Of a stretch of 40,666 nucleotides of DNA, positions 1-7,815 are shown piece after piece. Numbering within the stretch: the first letter of the stretch is position 1; every line of letters starts with the position of its first letter. The notes under the pieces were generated by a model, which was not told the DNA's origin, ran no database searches, and was given only the letters and a program-made list of their open reading frames with translations. A program made the translations under genes and the position numbers. This DNA is from a virus, in the IMG/VR virus record IMGVR_UViG_3300037847_006271, positions 1-40,666 of that record; one strand, 5' to 3'.

Positions 1-2263
1 CAGTGACATACCGCTTCTCAACCCTGCGAATACCGTCAAGCATCAGGACCCCAAGGTCCCGGTTTTCAGGAGTGAGCCTTCGTGCAGCCTCACCGAAAAG
101 ACCGTCGCTGTTCGTCCGCAAAGCCTCGATCAAAGCCTCTTGGAGATCGTAGCCCTGTTTCACTTTCGGCATGCCAACTTGCTGAGTCAGCTCCGTAGTC
201 AAAATATCCGCAGGATCGTTTGCCTTCACCTTGTCGATAGCCGCTCTTTGCTCCGCGGTCATCGTGTCGTCAGTGGGGAACAGCTTCAAGGTTCTTTCGT
301 ACTTGCCCTCGCCGCCATGCTCAAACTTAATGGTGAACCCGCGACCCGGTAGATTAAGCTTCTGGTTGATCTCCTGATCAATCAAATCAAAGTGAAAGTT
401 TTCTGCTGCTTCAATTAAAGCTTGCCTGCGGTTGCTAATACTAGGCCGTGATTCACGATTTCTAGGATCAAGAACGCCTGCCTTACGACCAAGCTCTTCA
501 AGCGCCGATAGACCTTCATTACCATGCTTCGCGGTCCACGCTGCCCGGAACTCGGGGCTCTCCAAACCCTTCAAAATCTTCGGACCGAGGGCCTCCACGA
601 ACTTGTCACGAGTCAAATTTAGGACCAAAGGGCTTTCTGCCTCCATCGTGCCTAAAATGACTATTTCTTGCTCCAGCTCTTTTACTCCGCCGGTGACGAG
701 CTGGGGGTTTCCAAAACCCGCAGTGCTGTAGCCCAAACGGTCTGGCCCAGTGAGGTTTGTGAAAGCGGAGCCCTCGTCGTTCAAACTTCTTATTGTTTGA
801 AGGTTTCTTCTTTGAATGGCAATTCGATTGCTATAACGAACCAAATCTTCCTTTTCACGGGCGGTCAAGTTACGGACTATCGACCCGACAGGGGTTGCAA
901 AGCCCTGGCCCGAGCCCAGATGAAGCTCATCTTCCTTGAATTCTGTGTTTGGCTTCAGTTGGATAGATTTGTCGGAGTCATACGCTTTCAACAAATACTG
1001 TGAGGGGGACAGATTCTCTAAATCTGACTCTAAAATGTCCCCCGCCGAAAAGCTCTCAACATCGTCTCTTGCAAGACGATTACCAAAATAATCTTCTCGA
1101 CGTAGTTGAACGCTAGGAATAACAATCACAGTGTCTTCCAAAGAAGACACGTTGAAGGTGTCGGTCGCGTCGCCTTGGTCTGTGAATCCTCTTACAGAAA
1201 TGTATGGATCACGAGAAATAGAAAATCCTGGTCGCTGGCCCTCTGCGGAAGCAGCGGTTTCTGATTGTCCTAAAATTTTTCTTGATCGTTGGCCTAAGCC
1301 GCCACTTAAAATCAAGTCTTTGATTGTAGTATCTAAGACGGCACCTGGGCCAAGTGTTGGGAAACCCTGAACGTCAAATGGACCCCCATAAAGGGACAGT
1401 TCTTCAGGGAAGATGGCAGGCATACCTGTCATATTGTAGCCAGCAGCGCCCTTGTAAGCCGGATCCAAAAAGTTTTCGACCTCGTCCTGACCAATATAAA
1501 CCTTGCTTTTTGCACCGCGTATACCGTGAAGAAGCCCACGAGCCCCACCTTTTCCAGCACGCATCGCACGAAGCATGTTCAGCTCACTGACGGTCAAAGG
1601 AGTGTTCGTGCGCCGCGGTCCGGGTTTGTATCCTTCACGAAACGCGGCCTGTAATTCATCAGCTTCTTTTTGACGTCTTTGTGCGGCGGCGGTCAAAAAG
1701 GCGTCCAGGTCGGTTGGTAGGACCCGTGGATCGTCCGGGTCTATGCGAGGTCGATCAAACAAATCGCCTTGAGCTGGGGCGTCGCCACCTTCGTCGGCCA
1801 TCTGCATTACAGAAGCGTCTGGTAAATCCACCGCTTCATCTGGCAAGACCATCGGAACACCTTCCGGTGTTACTCCAACAATAGCACCGTCGGTATCACG
1901 AAAGACCTTCGACAAGGCACGGCCGGTGAAGTTGGCCGCTTTCATGGTCAGCGCTTCGCCTAAACCAACAACGCCACCGACCAAGCGAGCATCATCACGA
2001 ATACGCTGTAAATCTTCTGTCGGGGCTTGACCAAAAAAGTAATCCCCCAAAGCCTCAGAGCCAAACTTTGCGACAACCTCGTCTGCGGCATCCGGCATAA
2101 TAGATGCAGCAGTAGGCGATAGAAGATATTGAGCATAGGGAATGAGATCAACCAGACCACCAACAAGGTCCGTTGTCGCGCCTTGAATTAATCCAGTGAA
2201 GGTTTCGCGAGCACTGCCCGGTTGATTAACATCAAAACCACGAGGGTTGTTGGGGTCATCCAT
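1..2263 (-). CDS. Large phage protein, C-terminus outside window (probable virion protein)
   Basis: An open frame runs from an ATG at 2263 to the left edge with no stop, so about 754 residues are visible and the C-terminus is missing. The start overlaps the terminase stop by 8 nt and follows an AAGAG-type ribosome site. The N-terminus (about residues 20-50) is rich in small and hydrophobic residues and is followed by an acidic, proline-rich linker; the rest is mixed alpha/beta with no motif I can name. Position directly after the large terminase gene would suit a portal, but the sequence does not look like one to me. Size and N-terminal style resemble the very large internal or ejected virion proteins elsewhere in this window. 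Function is inferred only; the reading frame is certain. Confidence 0.75.
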   Translation of the reverse strand, partial: MDDPNNPRGFDVNQPGSARETFTGLIQGATTDLVGGLVDLIPYAQYLLSPTAASIMPDAADEVVAKFGSEALGDYFFGQAPTEDLQRIRDDARLVGGVVGLGEALTMKAANFTGRALSKVFRDTDGAIVGVTPEGVPMVLPDEAVDLPDASVMQMADEGGDAPAQGDLFDRPRIDPDDPRVLPTDLDAFLTAAAQRRQKEADELQAAFREGYKPGPRRTNTPLTVSELNMLRAMRAGKGGARGLLHGIRGAKSKVYIGQDEVENFLDPAYKGAAGYNMTGMPAIFPEELSLYGGPFDVQGFPTLGPGAVLDTTIKDLILSGGLGQRSRKILGQSETAASAEGQRPGFSISRDPYISVRGFTDQGDATDTFNVSSLEDTVIVIPSVQLRREDYFGNRLARDDVESFSAGDILESDLENLSPSQYLLKAYDSDKSIQLKPNTEFKEDELHLGSGQGFATPVGSIVRNLTAREKEDLVRYSNRIAIQRRNLQTIRSLNDEGSAFTNLTGPDRLGYSTAGFGNPQLVTGGVKELEQEIVILGTMEAESPLVLNLTRDKFVEALGPKILKGLESPEFRAAWTAKHGNEGLSALEELGRKAGVLDPRNRESRPSISNRRQALIEAAENFHFDLIDQEINQKLNLPGRGFTIKFEHGGEGKYERTLKLFPTDDTMTAEQRAAIDKVKANDPADILTTELTQQVGMPKVKQGYDLQEALIEALRTNSDGLFGEAARRLTPENRDLGVLMLDGIRRVEKRYVT

Positions 2264-3713
2264 AATACGCTCTTACCCGCGAACTGCGTACATCGTCATC
2301 CTCCCAATCGTCAGAAGGCAGCGATACAAAGTTGCCTTGACGATACCGCATGAGCGCTTGGGTCATGCTATCGACCAGGTCATCATACTCACCATTCGGA
2401 AATGCCGCAACTTCCTCAATCAACTCGTCAGCAAACACCTCATCTGGAGCATAGATCATACCAGCTTCAAACAAAGGGCTGACCGCATGCACCCGAGAAA
2501 CCTTGTCGTTACCCTTCGATGGCGTGAAGTTTACAACCGGGATACCTGTGTTACGCATTTCATGCGTCAGCGGCATTCCAGAGGCTTTTGCTTCAACGAT
2601 GACAGTATCGGGGTCCCAGTACTGGTATTGCTCATAGGCAACGTTTTTCAGCTCTGGGAAGTCCCAACGCCCCTTTTTGCTATCCAAAAGAATGATTGCA
2701 GGGGTCCCAGCCTCGTCGGGATAAAATACGCCCCAAGTGGTGATTGCACTGAAGTCAGAGCTCTCCCGTTTGGTGAAAGCCGTGTCATAGCTTTGAATGA
2801 CGTATTGCAGATTCGGAACCTGCTTCTTGTCCCAACGCTTCCACCACTCTCTTGGAATTATCGCGTTGTCTTCACCCGTTGGGTTTTGCTGATACTGAGC
2901 ATTCCACTTTGATGGTGGTATCGAAGCCTTGACTTGTTCAAGGTCTTCAAGAGACCAATACTCCGGCCAGCAAGGGTTACCGCTTTCAAATATGGCCGGA
3001 AGCTCCACTACCTCCCACTGGTCGGCACGTTCATCTTTAGCCATTGCACGAATCAACTGGCCGGTCATGTCTTTTTCAGACCAACGAGTCTGGACCAGGA
3101 CGATAGCCCCACCGGGTTGAAGACGTTGTCGAGGGCCCCCGGTGTACCATTCCCAAGCATCGTCAAAACCATTCGTTGACATAGCCGTTTGCTCAGAATG
3201 AGGATCGTCAATGATTACCAGGTCGCCACCACGCCCGGCAAGGTTGGATCCCACGCCCACGGCGTAGTACATCCCGCCAGAAGCAGTGTCCCAACGACCA
3301 GAAGCTTTACTATCAGCAGCCAGTTTGACATCAGGAAAAACCTCTTTGTAGTCTTCGCGCTCCAAAAGATTTTTAACTTTACGACCGAAGGATACTGCAA
3401 GTTCTGTTGTATGCGTAGCCTGAATGATTTTCATATTCGGGTTCCGCCCCATCATCCATGCGGGAAACAAGTAACTAGCAAATTCAGATTTTGTGTGACG
3501 CGGCGGCATATTCACAATTAAGCGCTTCAGGTCTCCACTAGCGATGCGTTCAAGCTTCTCACCAATGAGTCTGTGATGGGCCCCTGCAATGAACTCCGGC
3601 CAAACGGTTTGAACAAATGTCAAAAAAGAGTTCTGACATTTTTCCAGCTTAGCTATCTGAGCGAGCCTCAGTTTTAAACGAAGCTCTTTGTCCTGCACTT
3701 CCTGCGTTTTCAT
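2256..3713 (-). CDS. terL: Terminase large subunit (packaging ATPase/nuclease)
   Basis: Motor of DNA packaging: an N-terminal ATPase pumps DNA into the prohead and a C-terminal RNase H-like nuclease cuts concatemers. 485 aa, a normal TerL length. The Walker A equivalent is the variant PPRHTKSE (residues 70-77), Walker B is LVIIDDPHSE (165-174). The nuclease triad is visible as D310 (QSYD), E374 (VIVEAK) and D444/D445/D448 (YDDLVDSM). The start has GGAG five bases upstream. It is the first gene after a 470-bp non-coding tract and its stop overlaps the next gene. Unusually, the small subunit gene is not adjacent but about 4.4 kb upstream (8112-8714), with an accessory island between. Confidence 0.95.
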   Translation of the reverse strand: MKTQEVQDKELRLKLRLAQIAKLEKCQNSFLTFVQTVWPEFIAGAHHRLIGEKLERIASGDLKRLIVNMPPRHTKSEFASYLFPAWMMGRNPNMKIIQATHTTELAVSFGRKVKNLLEREDYKEVFPDVKLAADSKASGRWDTASGGMYYAVGVGSNLAGRGGDLVIIDDPHSEQTAMSTNGFDDAWEWYTGGPRQRLQPGGAIVLVQTRWSEKDMTGQLIRAMAKDERADQWEVVELPAIFESGNPCWPEYWSLEDLEQVKASIPPSKWNAQYQQNPTGEDNAIIPREWWKRWDKKQVPNLQYVIQSYDTAFTKRESSDFSAITTWGVFYPDEAGTPAIILLDSKKGRWDFPELKNVAYEQYQYWDPDTVIVEAKASGMPLTHEMRNTGIPVVNFTPSKGNDKVSRVHAVSPLFEAGMIYAPDEVFADELIEEVAAFPNGEYDDLVDSMTQALMRYRQGNFVSLPSDDWEDDDVRSSRVRAYYG

Positions 3714-3782
3714 GCGATCTCCGTATATTAGGAATCTTATATAGGGTTTTCGTAGAAAAATATACCGTATTGTTTGTGAAAA
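3714..3782 (-). promoter_or_regulatory. Candidate promoter and leader of terL
   Basis: The AT-rich stretch directly before terL has two -10-like hexamers on the minus strand: TATATA inside CCCTATATAAG (about 3736-3746) and TATATT about 20 bp further upstream. The first shares the CTATAT core seen before other genes here. No convincing -35 element was found, so the exact promoter is uncertain. The ribosome site is GGAG, 5 nt before ATG. Confidence 0.4.
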
Positions 3783-4120
3783 ACTTGGCTCTTGACCTCG
3801 CCAGCGACGACGCCGGCCGCGGATCTCGCGCCGGATCCGGGCGCGCCTGGACGTGATCGATCGCCTGCAACCGCCGGGCCCCGGACAGCTGCACGCGGCT
3901 CACGGGCCAGCTGCACGGGCACGGGCCAGCTGCACCAGCTGCCGGCCAGCTGCACCAGCTGCACGGGCACTGGAGCGCGGTACACGGGCCAGCTGCGACC
4001 AGGTCGTCAGTTGACCAGGCTAAAATCGACCAGGCCATGCCTCGCGCTGCTCGGCTCGCGGTGCCCGGTACGTTTTGCCTGGTGATTGATCGGCTGCCTG
4101 GACCAGGTCTTAATCGTTTA
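3783..4120. repeat. GC-rich non-coding tract with CAGCTG and CCAGG repeats
   Basis: No convincing gene is present between terL and the terminator at 4129. The tract is far more GC-rich than the window and is packed with palindromes: CGGCCG, CCGCGG, GGATCC, GGCGCGCC, ATCGAT, CGATCG, GGGCCC, and seven CAGCTG copies at 3886, 3908, 3927, 3936, 3947, 3956 and 3990. A unit CACGGGCCAGCTGC recurs three times. Further right, GACCAGG recurs at about 4000-4040 and 4100. Direct repeats next to terL would suit a packaging (pac/cos) recognition site or a replication origin; the sequence alone does not choose between them. Confidence 0.6.
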
Positions 4121-4128
4121 AAGCCACA

Positions 4129-4161
4129 TAAAAAGCCCGCCAGGCGCTAAGCATGGCGGGC
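4129..4161 (-). terminator. Intrinsic terminator after the 4186-6494 gene group
   Basis: On the minus strand GCCCGCCA pairs with TGGCGGGC (4161-4135), an 8-bp perfect stem with an 11-nt loop, followed by TTTTT. It closes the unit that ends at 4186. Confidence 0.85.
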
Positions 4162-4185
4162 GGGTAGGTTACCAGCTGACCAGGT

Positions 4186-4428
4186 TTAAACCGGTTCCAG
4201 CGTCGTTATACGGCCATTCTCCACCGTGAAAATATGCGGTTGTCCGATAAGGCGACCGACGTCCTGCGAAAACTGGACTGCGTGCAAAAACACGTCACCA
4301 GCTGGGATTTCATAGGTGAGCGTGAAATCCGGATTTCGGCGGAGCTGATTATCAGCTCGCCGAACGCCTTCGAAGGTAATCGATCGCCCGTCCAGGCTTT
4401 TCGGCGTTGCCATGAATCGCGCGTTCAT
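4186..4428 (-). CDS. Small protein of unknown function
   Basis: 80 aa. I chose the ATG at 4428, which overlaps the stop of the upstream DUF932-like gene as ATGA, so translation is probably coupled; a longer form from 4470 would overlap that gene more. The protein has a beta-rich look (segments around DGRSITFEGV, DFTLTYEIP, HIFTVENGRITTLEPV) and no cysteine cluster or membrane segment. The intrinsic terminator follows 25 bp after its stop. Family not recognised. Codon use and the many CCAGG and CAGCTG words match the two genes upstream, so all three probably arrived together. Confidence 0.7.
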   Translation of the reverse strand: MNARFMATPKSLDGRSITFEGVRRADNQLRRNPDFTLTYEIPAGDVFLHAVQFSQDVGRLIGQPHIFTVENGRITTLEPV

Positions 4429-5600
4429 GCCGCCACCATTGCCGGGCCAGCTGTCGCAATCGAAGCCCATTGGTTTTTAGCCATTGTCAGGACTGCGTCC
4501 CCGCGCTGCTGCCAGGTGGTCACGTCGTCGGGCTGCGCCTTGTGAGCTGCGGCCGTAACCGCGTTAACCAGGGTGGCACGGCTGACGGGCTCGCCGGCAT
4601 AACCAGGCTGACCCATTGTCGAAAACAAGCCGGACATAACCGCGCCCGTTTCCGCCTTCGTCAGTTTGAGAATGGTGCCCAGCTGCTCAACCGCCTTTTG
4701 TGGATCGGTGTCCTGGTCCAGCTGGTCGCCGGCTGCGGCCGTCATTTCCTCTAGGATTTCGTCAAACGCCTCCCGGCTGGAATAGGCACGGGCCAAGTCG
4801 CGCAACATCAGGGAAAGGCGCTTGTTGTCTGCGTCTTTCGTTTCCTGGGTGAGCTTCGACCAGACGTCGCCATCGCTTTTAGCGCTGCCCAGGTGAGCAA
4901 AGCGCTTTTGATTTTGGCGCTCCATTCCATTCAGGCAGGCGAGCGTCCAGGCAATGTTGCCAATGGCAACCGATCCGTCTCCGGTCTCGCTGTTCCGAAG
5001 AAACATGCCAAGCGCCATGACGTCACCGACGCGGCGCCCGTCCGGGCTCGGGCGCTCCGCCTGGATATCGCGAGACATTACGCGCAGGTAAAGCTTGCGG
5101 TCCGTCATTACTCCGTCTTTCAGCTCCCAGTTCACCGGGCTATCGGCAAGCGGGGGCAAAACTGATTCAATCAGGTTGACGTGGTCAAAAACTTTGAATC
5201 GATCCGACAAAATAGACCGGGCGGTGCCCAGGCTGTCCGGCAACACACTGTCAAAGGTCCTGACAAGGCGGGTCGAATCATCATCCCGCAGGATGCGATT
5301 TGCCAGCTGGTCAAATTCCTGGCCGTAGTTATCGCGCAACCGACGGGCTGTCCTGGTCTCAATGCCGATGTGCTTCGCCATTTGATCGAAGCAATGCCCG
5401 TTCATTATAAAAGTTTGCGTAGGCACGCCTCCGCTGCCTTCCATTGTCAACGCGGTATTCTCATCGCTATGAATTGACATAGAAGCGGTAGGCACCAGGT
5501 AATCGTTCTTTCTAGCGTGATCGTCTCCAAGATTTCGGATAAATTGCCCGAAGCTGCCGGAGGGATTGTCTAGCTTGTCGATCATGTTTTGATAGTTCAT
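4425..5600 (-). CDS. DUF932-like phage/plasmid protein
   Basis: 391 aa from the ATG at 5600. This start has AAGGA 8-9 nt upstream; the frame stays open to 5675, but that stretch overlaps the promoter and leader. The pattern (N-terminal SIHSDENTALTM, FIMNGHCFDQMAKHIGI at about residues 60-80, ARSILSDRFKVFDHVNLIES in the middle) matches DUF932, a family common on plasmids and phages whose biochemical role is unknown. It overlaps the next gene by 4 nt. The gene lies in an island with unusually frequent CCAGG/CCTGG and CAGCTG words, suggesting acquisition from another replicon. Function unknown; family assignment fairly safe. Confidence 0.8.
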   Translation of the reverse strand: MNYQNMIDKLDNPSGSFGQFIRNLGDDHARKNDYLVPTASMSIHSDENTALTMEGSGGVPTQTFIMNGHCFDQMAKHIGIETRTARRLRDNYGQEFDQLANRILRDDDSTRLVRTFDSVLPDSLGTARSILSDRFKVFDHVNLIESVLPPLADSPVNWELKDGVMTDRKLYLRVMSRDIQAERPSPDGRRVGDVMALGMFLRNSETGDGSVAIGNIAWTLACLNGMERQNQKRFAHLGSAKSDGDVWSKLTQETKDADNKRLSLMLRDLARAYSSREAFDEILEEMTAAAGDQLDQDTDPQKAVEQLGTILKLTKAETGAVMSGLFSTMGQPGYAGEPVSRATLVNAVTAAAHKAQPDDVTTWQQRGDAVLTMAKNQWASIATAGPAMVAA

Positions 5601-5685
5601 TTTTTCCATTCCTTTTTTGATGGTTGAAAGAGCACGTTTTAAACGCACCAGGCCACAATATAAAATTTTTAACATAGGCGCAAAT
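5601..5685 (-). promoter_or_regulatory. Promoter and TTCAACCATC leader of the DUF932-like gene
   Basis: A sigma70-like pair on the minus strand: TTGCGC (5683-5678), 17 bp, TATTGT (5660-5655). The leader carries the shared motif TTCAACCATCAAAAAAGGA (5628-5610), in which the Shine-Dalgarno AAGGA directly follows the CAACCATC element. A small palindrome around GTTTTAAACG lies between. Confidence 0.55.
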
Positions 5686-5716
5686 AAAAACGGGCCAGCT
5701 GCGGGCCCGTTCTTTT
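5685..5716 (-). terminator. Intrinsic terminator, probably bidirectional
   Basis: ACGGGCC pairs with GGCCCGT (5690-5710), with TTTTTA following on the minus strand and TTCTTTTT following on the plus strand. It separates the cysteine-rich gene from the DUF932-like gene. The loop contains CAGCTG. Confidence 0.8.
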
Positions 5717-5735
5717 TGCCTGGTTGTTTTTTGTT

Positions 5736-6494
5736 TTAGCCGCGTTTTGAATCCAGGCCAATATCACCGGCGACGTGATGCCGGATAATCGCGCGAGCTG
5801 GTAAAGACTCAACAAAGGAAACAAGCTTTTCCCCGTCGGGCTGCGTCTGCTCTTTTTCTGCAAGCTTTGACCAGTGAAGATTCACATTGCCGCCGGCTGC
5901 GTAGCAACCGCCTTGCGTTCCAGGATCAGCTGCCGCGGCTTTGCTGCGGCCATGCGCAGAAAAACCGATTATGAAATCACGGTGCAGCCTGGCACAAAGC
6001 GGGCCATCTTTGCCGCCGCAATCAGCGCAACCGCCTACCGCGCCATATTCTTCGGGGCATCGAACAATTCGAACACCATTAACAAAACGATATTTATTCA
6101 GCCCGGCGACGCCCAGCTCATATTCATACACTGGCGCAGTAATCCAATAATCAGGACTAACAACGGTGACGGCCGGCGCTTGCTCGTGAAAATGTGCAGC
6201 GGCTTGGGGACTGTGGGCGCTGTAATTGATGACGGTTTTATCGCTGTTCAATTTGTGCGACCACAAAACAGGGTTAAAATGTGAGTAGGTAAATGAAAAA
6301 CCGTGCCGAGGCTTTGCATCAAGTAAAGCGTCGAGATATTCATAATCAACCTGATCAAGCTTGCAGCCTTTCCCGCTAGGATTCAGCTCGCAAGTTTTAG
6401 GGCACGTTCCAAATTTTTCACCAGCTCCGGCACGGTATGTCACGGCGCAGCCGCGTGTTTTTTTGGCTGTGCTTGTCTCAACTGTCTGCAACAT
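5736..6494 (-). CDS. Cysteine-rich protein of unknown function found on mobile elements
   Basis: 252 aa from the ATG at 6494, which has GAGGAAT about 7 nt upstream (an ATG at 6509 lies inside the leader motif and is less likely). Two cysteine clusters suggest metal binding: GTCPKTCELNPSGKGC near residue 30 and CADCGGKDGPLC near residue 160, followed by R-D-F-x-I-x-F-x-A-H-G. The N-terminal pattern TxxTSTAKKTRGCAVTYR is one I associate with phage and plasmid proteins of unknown function (possibly the DUF7227 group; I am not certain of the number). Its own promoter and terminator flank it. No catalytic assignment can be made. Confidence 0.75.
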   Translation of the reverse strand: MLQTVETSTAKKTRGCAVTYRAGAGEKFGTCPKTCELNPSGKGCKLDQVDYEYLDALLDAKPRHGFSFTYSHFNPVLWSHKLNSDKTVINYSAHSPQAAAHFHEQAPAVTVVSPDYWITAPVYEYELGVAGLNKYRFVNGVRIVRCPEEYGAVGGCADCGGKDGPLCARLHRDFIIGFSAHGRSKAAAADPGTQGGCYAAGGNVNLHWSKLAEKEQTQPDGEKLVSFVESLPARAIIRHHVAGDIGLDSKRG

Positions 6495-6560
6495 CGTTTT
6501 ATTCCTCAATGGTTGAATATCGAAAAACTAATATAGCAGATAAAAAAACCGGCTCAAGGC
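6495..6560 (-). promoter_or_regulatory. Promoter and TTCAACCAT leader of the cysteine-rich gene
   Basis: Minus-strand TTGAGC (6557-6552), 16 bp, TATATT (6535-6530), with the shared CTATAT core. The -35 lies in the loop of the preceding terminator. The leader reads TTCAACCATTGAGGAATAA (6517-6499), so motif and Shine-Dalgarno are fused. Confidence 0.6.
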
Positions 6561-6570
6561 CGGTTTTCTT
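6542..6570 (-). terminator. Intrinsic terminator after gene 6675-6908
   Basis: AAAACCGGC / GCCGGTTTT stem (6545-6567) with a 5-nt loop and a T tract on both strands, so it may work in both directions. The roughly 100 bp between it and the stop at 6675 holds a further small hairpin (CGGCAAT/ATTGCCG) and no gene. Confidence 0.85.
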
Positions 6571-6674
6571 TTTTCTTTTTTGTTTTGTTGAGTGGCGTGT
6601 AACGCGGCAATTTTGGATCATTGCCGCCCCAGCTGCCAAACCACAACCTGGAAAACAAACGCAACAACAGCACG

Positions 6675-6908
6675 TCACCGAGCCTTTTTTGGCAGTGGGC
6701 CGTGGATTGTTGAGACGCCCTGCAAAACGAACTGATCCTCAGAATGGATGACTGTTGTTCCGATTGCAGAAACATTGCAAGGCTTCTTCATGCTTTCCCA
6801 GGTTTCCCGCGCCTTCTTCCGCGCAGCTCGTTCAGAAAAACCCCTGGGCATGAGCACTGAATGTTCATAGACCTTACACTCAGTTATTTTGAACGTTACT
6901 TTTTGCAT
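6675..6908 (-). CDS. Small protein, paralogue of the next gene upstream
   Basis: 77 aa, start at 6908 with a strong GGAGG 7 nt upstream. The N-terminal half follows the pattern VTFKIT-x10-MP-x-x-FSE-x-x-A, which aligns without gaps with VKFKVT-x10-VP-x-x-FTD-x-x-A in the adjacent gene 6896-7099. The second half is basic. Last gene of the unit beginning at 7753; overlaps its upstream neighbour by 13 nt. Function unknown. Confidence 0.75.
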   Translation of the reverse strand: MQKVTFKITECKVYEHSVLMPRGFSERAARKKARETWESMKKPCNVSAIGTTVIHSEDQFVLQGVSTIHGPLPKKAR

Positions 6909-7099
6909 GAGTACACCTCCACGCTCATAGATGAATCGTATGTGTATTTATTCAAGTATTCGTCATACACATCATCGGGCTGCGTCGATTCGATGAGATT
7001 TAATGCCTCCTCGTCTGTGAAGTCAGCTGGCACATCGAACTCAGGAAACCATTCTTCTTCACGGGTTACCTTGAATTTTACCGTCCTTGTTGGAATCAT
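6896..7099 (-). CDS. Small acidic protein, paralogue of 6675-6908
   Basis: 67 aa, ATG at 7099 (a GTG one codon earlier is possible) with GGAG about 12 nt upstream. The start overlaps the preceding stop as TGATG. The N-terminus VKFKVT and the downstream VP-x-x-FTDEEA match the neighbouring gene. It is acidic where its neighbour is basic, so the pair probably arose by tandem duplication and diverged. Function unknown. Confidence 0.72.
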   Translation of the reverse strand: MIPTRTVKFKVTREEEWFPEFDVPADFTDEEALNLIESTQPDDVYDEYLNKYTYDSSMSVEVYSCKK

Positions 7100-7341
7100 C
7101 ACATCAACTCCAATCCACGCTTCTTCAAAAACTTGGCGTTTTCGTCGTAGTAAGACAGCATTTCGCTATCAACCTCGTCTGGCCTACACTTTTCAATCTT
7201 GGCAATCTTGCGACGATATTCGAGCAGCAGCCGACGATGTTCGCGGACGGCCTCTTTGTTTCCAGAAAAATTGACGCTGTTCAAAGCTACCCAGAGCACG
7301 CCAACGCGGGCGTCTTCCTCTGGAACAACAACCTGTTTCAT
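7099..7341 (-). CDS. Small helical protein of unknown function
   Basis: 80 aa from the ATG at 7341, preceded by GAGG at 6-7 nt; a longer form using a GTG at 7353 is less likely. Residues 30-80 are highly charged and predicted helical (EHRRLLLEYRRKIAKIEK). Stop overlaps the next start as TGATG. Family not recognised. Confidence 0.7.
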   Translation of the reverse strand: MKQVVVPEEDARVGVLWVALNSVNFSGNKEAVREHRRLLLEYRRKIAKIEKCRPDEVDSEMLSYYDENAKFLKKRGLELM

Positions 7342-7349
7342 CTCACACC

Positions 7350-7583
7350 TCACACAAGTTCATTTGATTGGTTTTGAATGGTGAGCTGATAACCGCGAAA
7401 GATTTTGCGGATTGCGGTATCAAGATCACTTGGGTTTGTAAGCTCCCCCCGTTTCATGTCGTATTGCGCCATGAGGTTTTGCAGCTGATCATTTGCATCA
7501 ACCAGGGCAATCGCTTCACCAAGCGTGAGCCGGATGTCGAAGTACCGGCTATCGCCGGTCTGTTTGAGCATGATGTCTTTCAT
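7350..7583 (-). CDS. Small protein of unknown function
   Basis: 77 aa, start ATG at 7583 overlapping the preceding stop (ATGA), with AGGGG upstream. Contains a helical stretch LTLGEAIALVDANDQLQNLM and no cysteine or membrane segment. Member of the compact unit 7753-6675. Function unknown. Confidence 0.7.
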   Translation of the reverse strand: MKDIMLKQTGDSRYFDIRLTLGEAIALVDANDQLQNLMAQYDMKRGELTNPSDLDTAIRKIFRGYQLTIQNQSNELV

Positions 7584-7753
7584 TGGTTAATCCCCTTATG
7601 GACGGAGATGCGAGGCTTTGGACCACCAAGAGCGGAATAAGCCTCTAAAGACTTCTCCAGATGAACACACCATTTGAAGGGCACGCCCTCCGAATACATG
7701 ACCTGCAAGAAATCGCCGATGGCTTGCAGGTTTTTTCTTTCTTTCTTTGTCAT
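7580..7753 (-). CDS. Small protein, first gene of the 7753-6675 unit
   Basis: 57 aa, short but well supported: ATG at 7753 with a perfect AAGGAGG 6 nt upstream, directly behind the CTCAACCATC leader and a good promoter, and a stop that overlaps the next start as ATGA. N-terminus MTKKERKNLQAIGDFLQ is basic and helical. Function unknown. Confidence 0.7.
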   Translation of the reverse strand: MTKKERKNLQAIGDFLQVMYSEGVPFKWCVHLEKSLEAYSALGGPKPRISVHKGINQ

Positions 7754-7815
7754 TGAGTCCTCCTTTTGGATGGTTGAGGTTCCATATATAAAAACTTACA
7801 TAGGCGCAATCAAGT
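7754..7815 (-). promoter_or_regulatory. Promoter and CTCAACCATC leader of the 7753-6675 unit
   Basis: Minus-strand TTGATT (7813-7808), 17 bp, TATATA (7790-7785). A start about 7 nt below the -10 would fall on 7778, the first base of CTCAACCATC (7778-7769). The leader then runs straight into AAAAGGAGGA. It overlaps the end of the nuclease gene. Confidence 0.65.

Noticed and set aside
2247-2912. 221-codon plus-strand frame opposite terL
   Set aside because: It lies wholly inside the clearly coding terminase gene on the other strand and has no promoter, ribosome site or recognisable domain.
3792-4085. Plus-strand open frame of 97 codons through the GC-rich tract, and minus-strand frames over the same DNA
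   Set aside because: The products are low-complexity Ala/Pro/Thr/Cys/Gly strings produced by the repeats, with no ribosome site or family resemblance. The long frames follow from high GC content.
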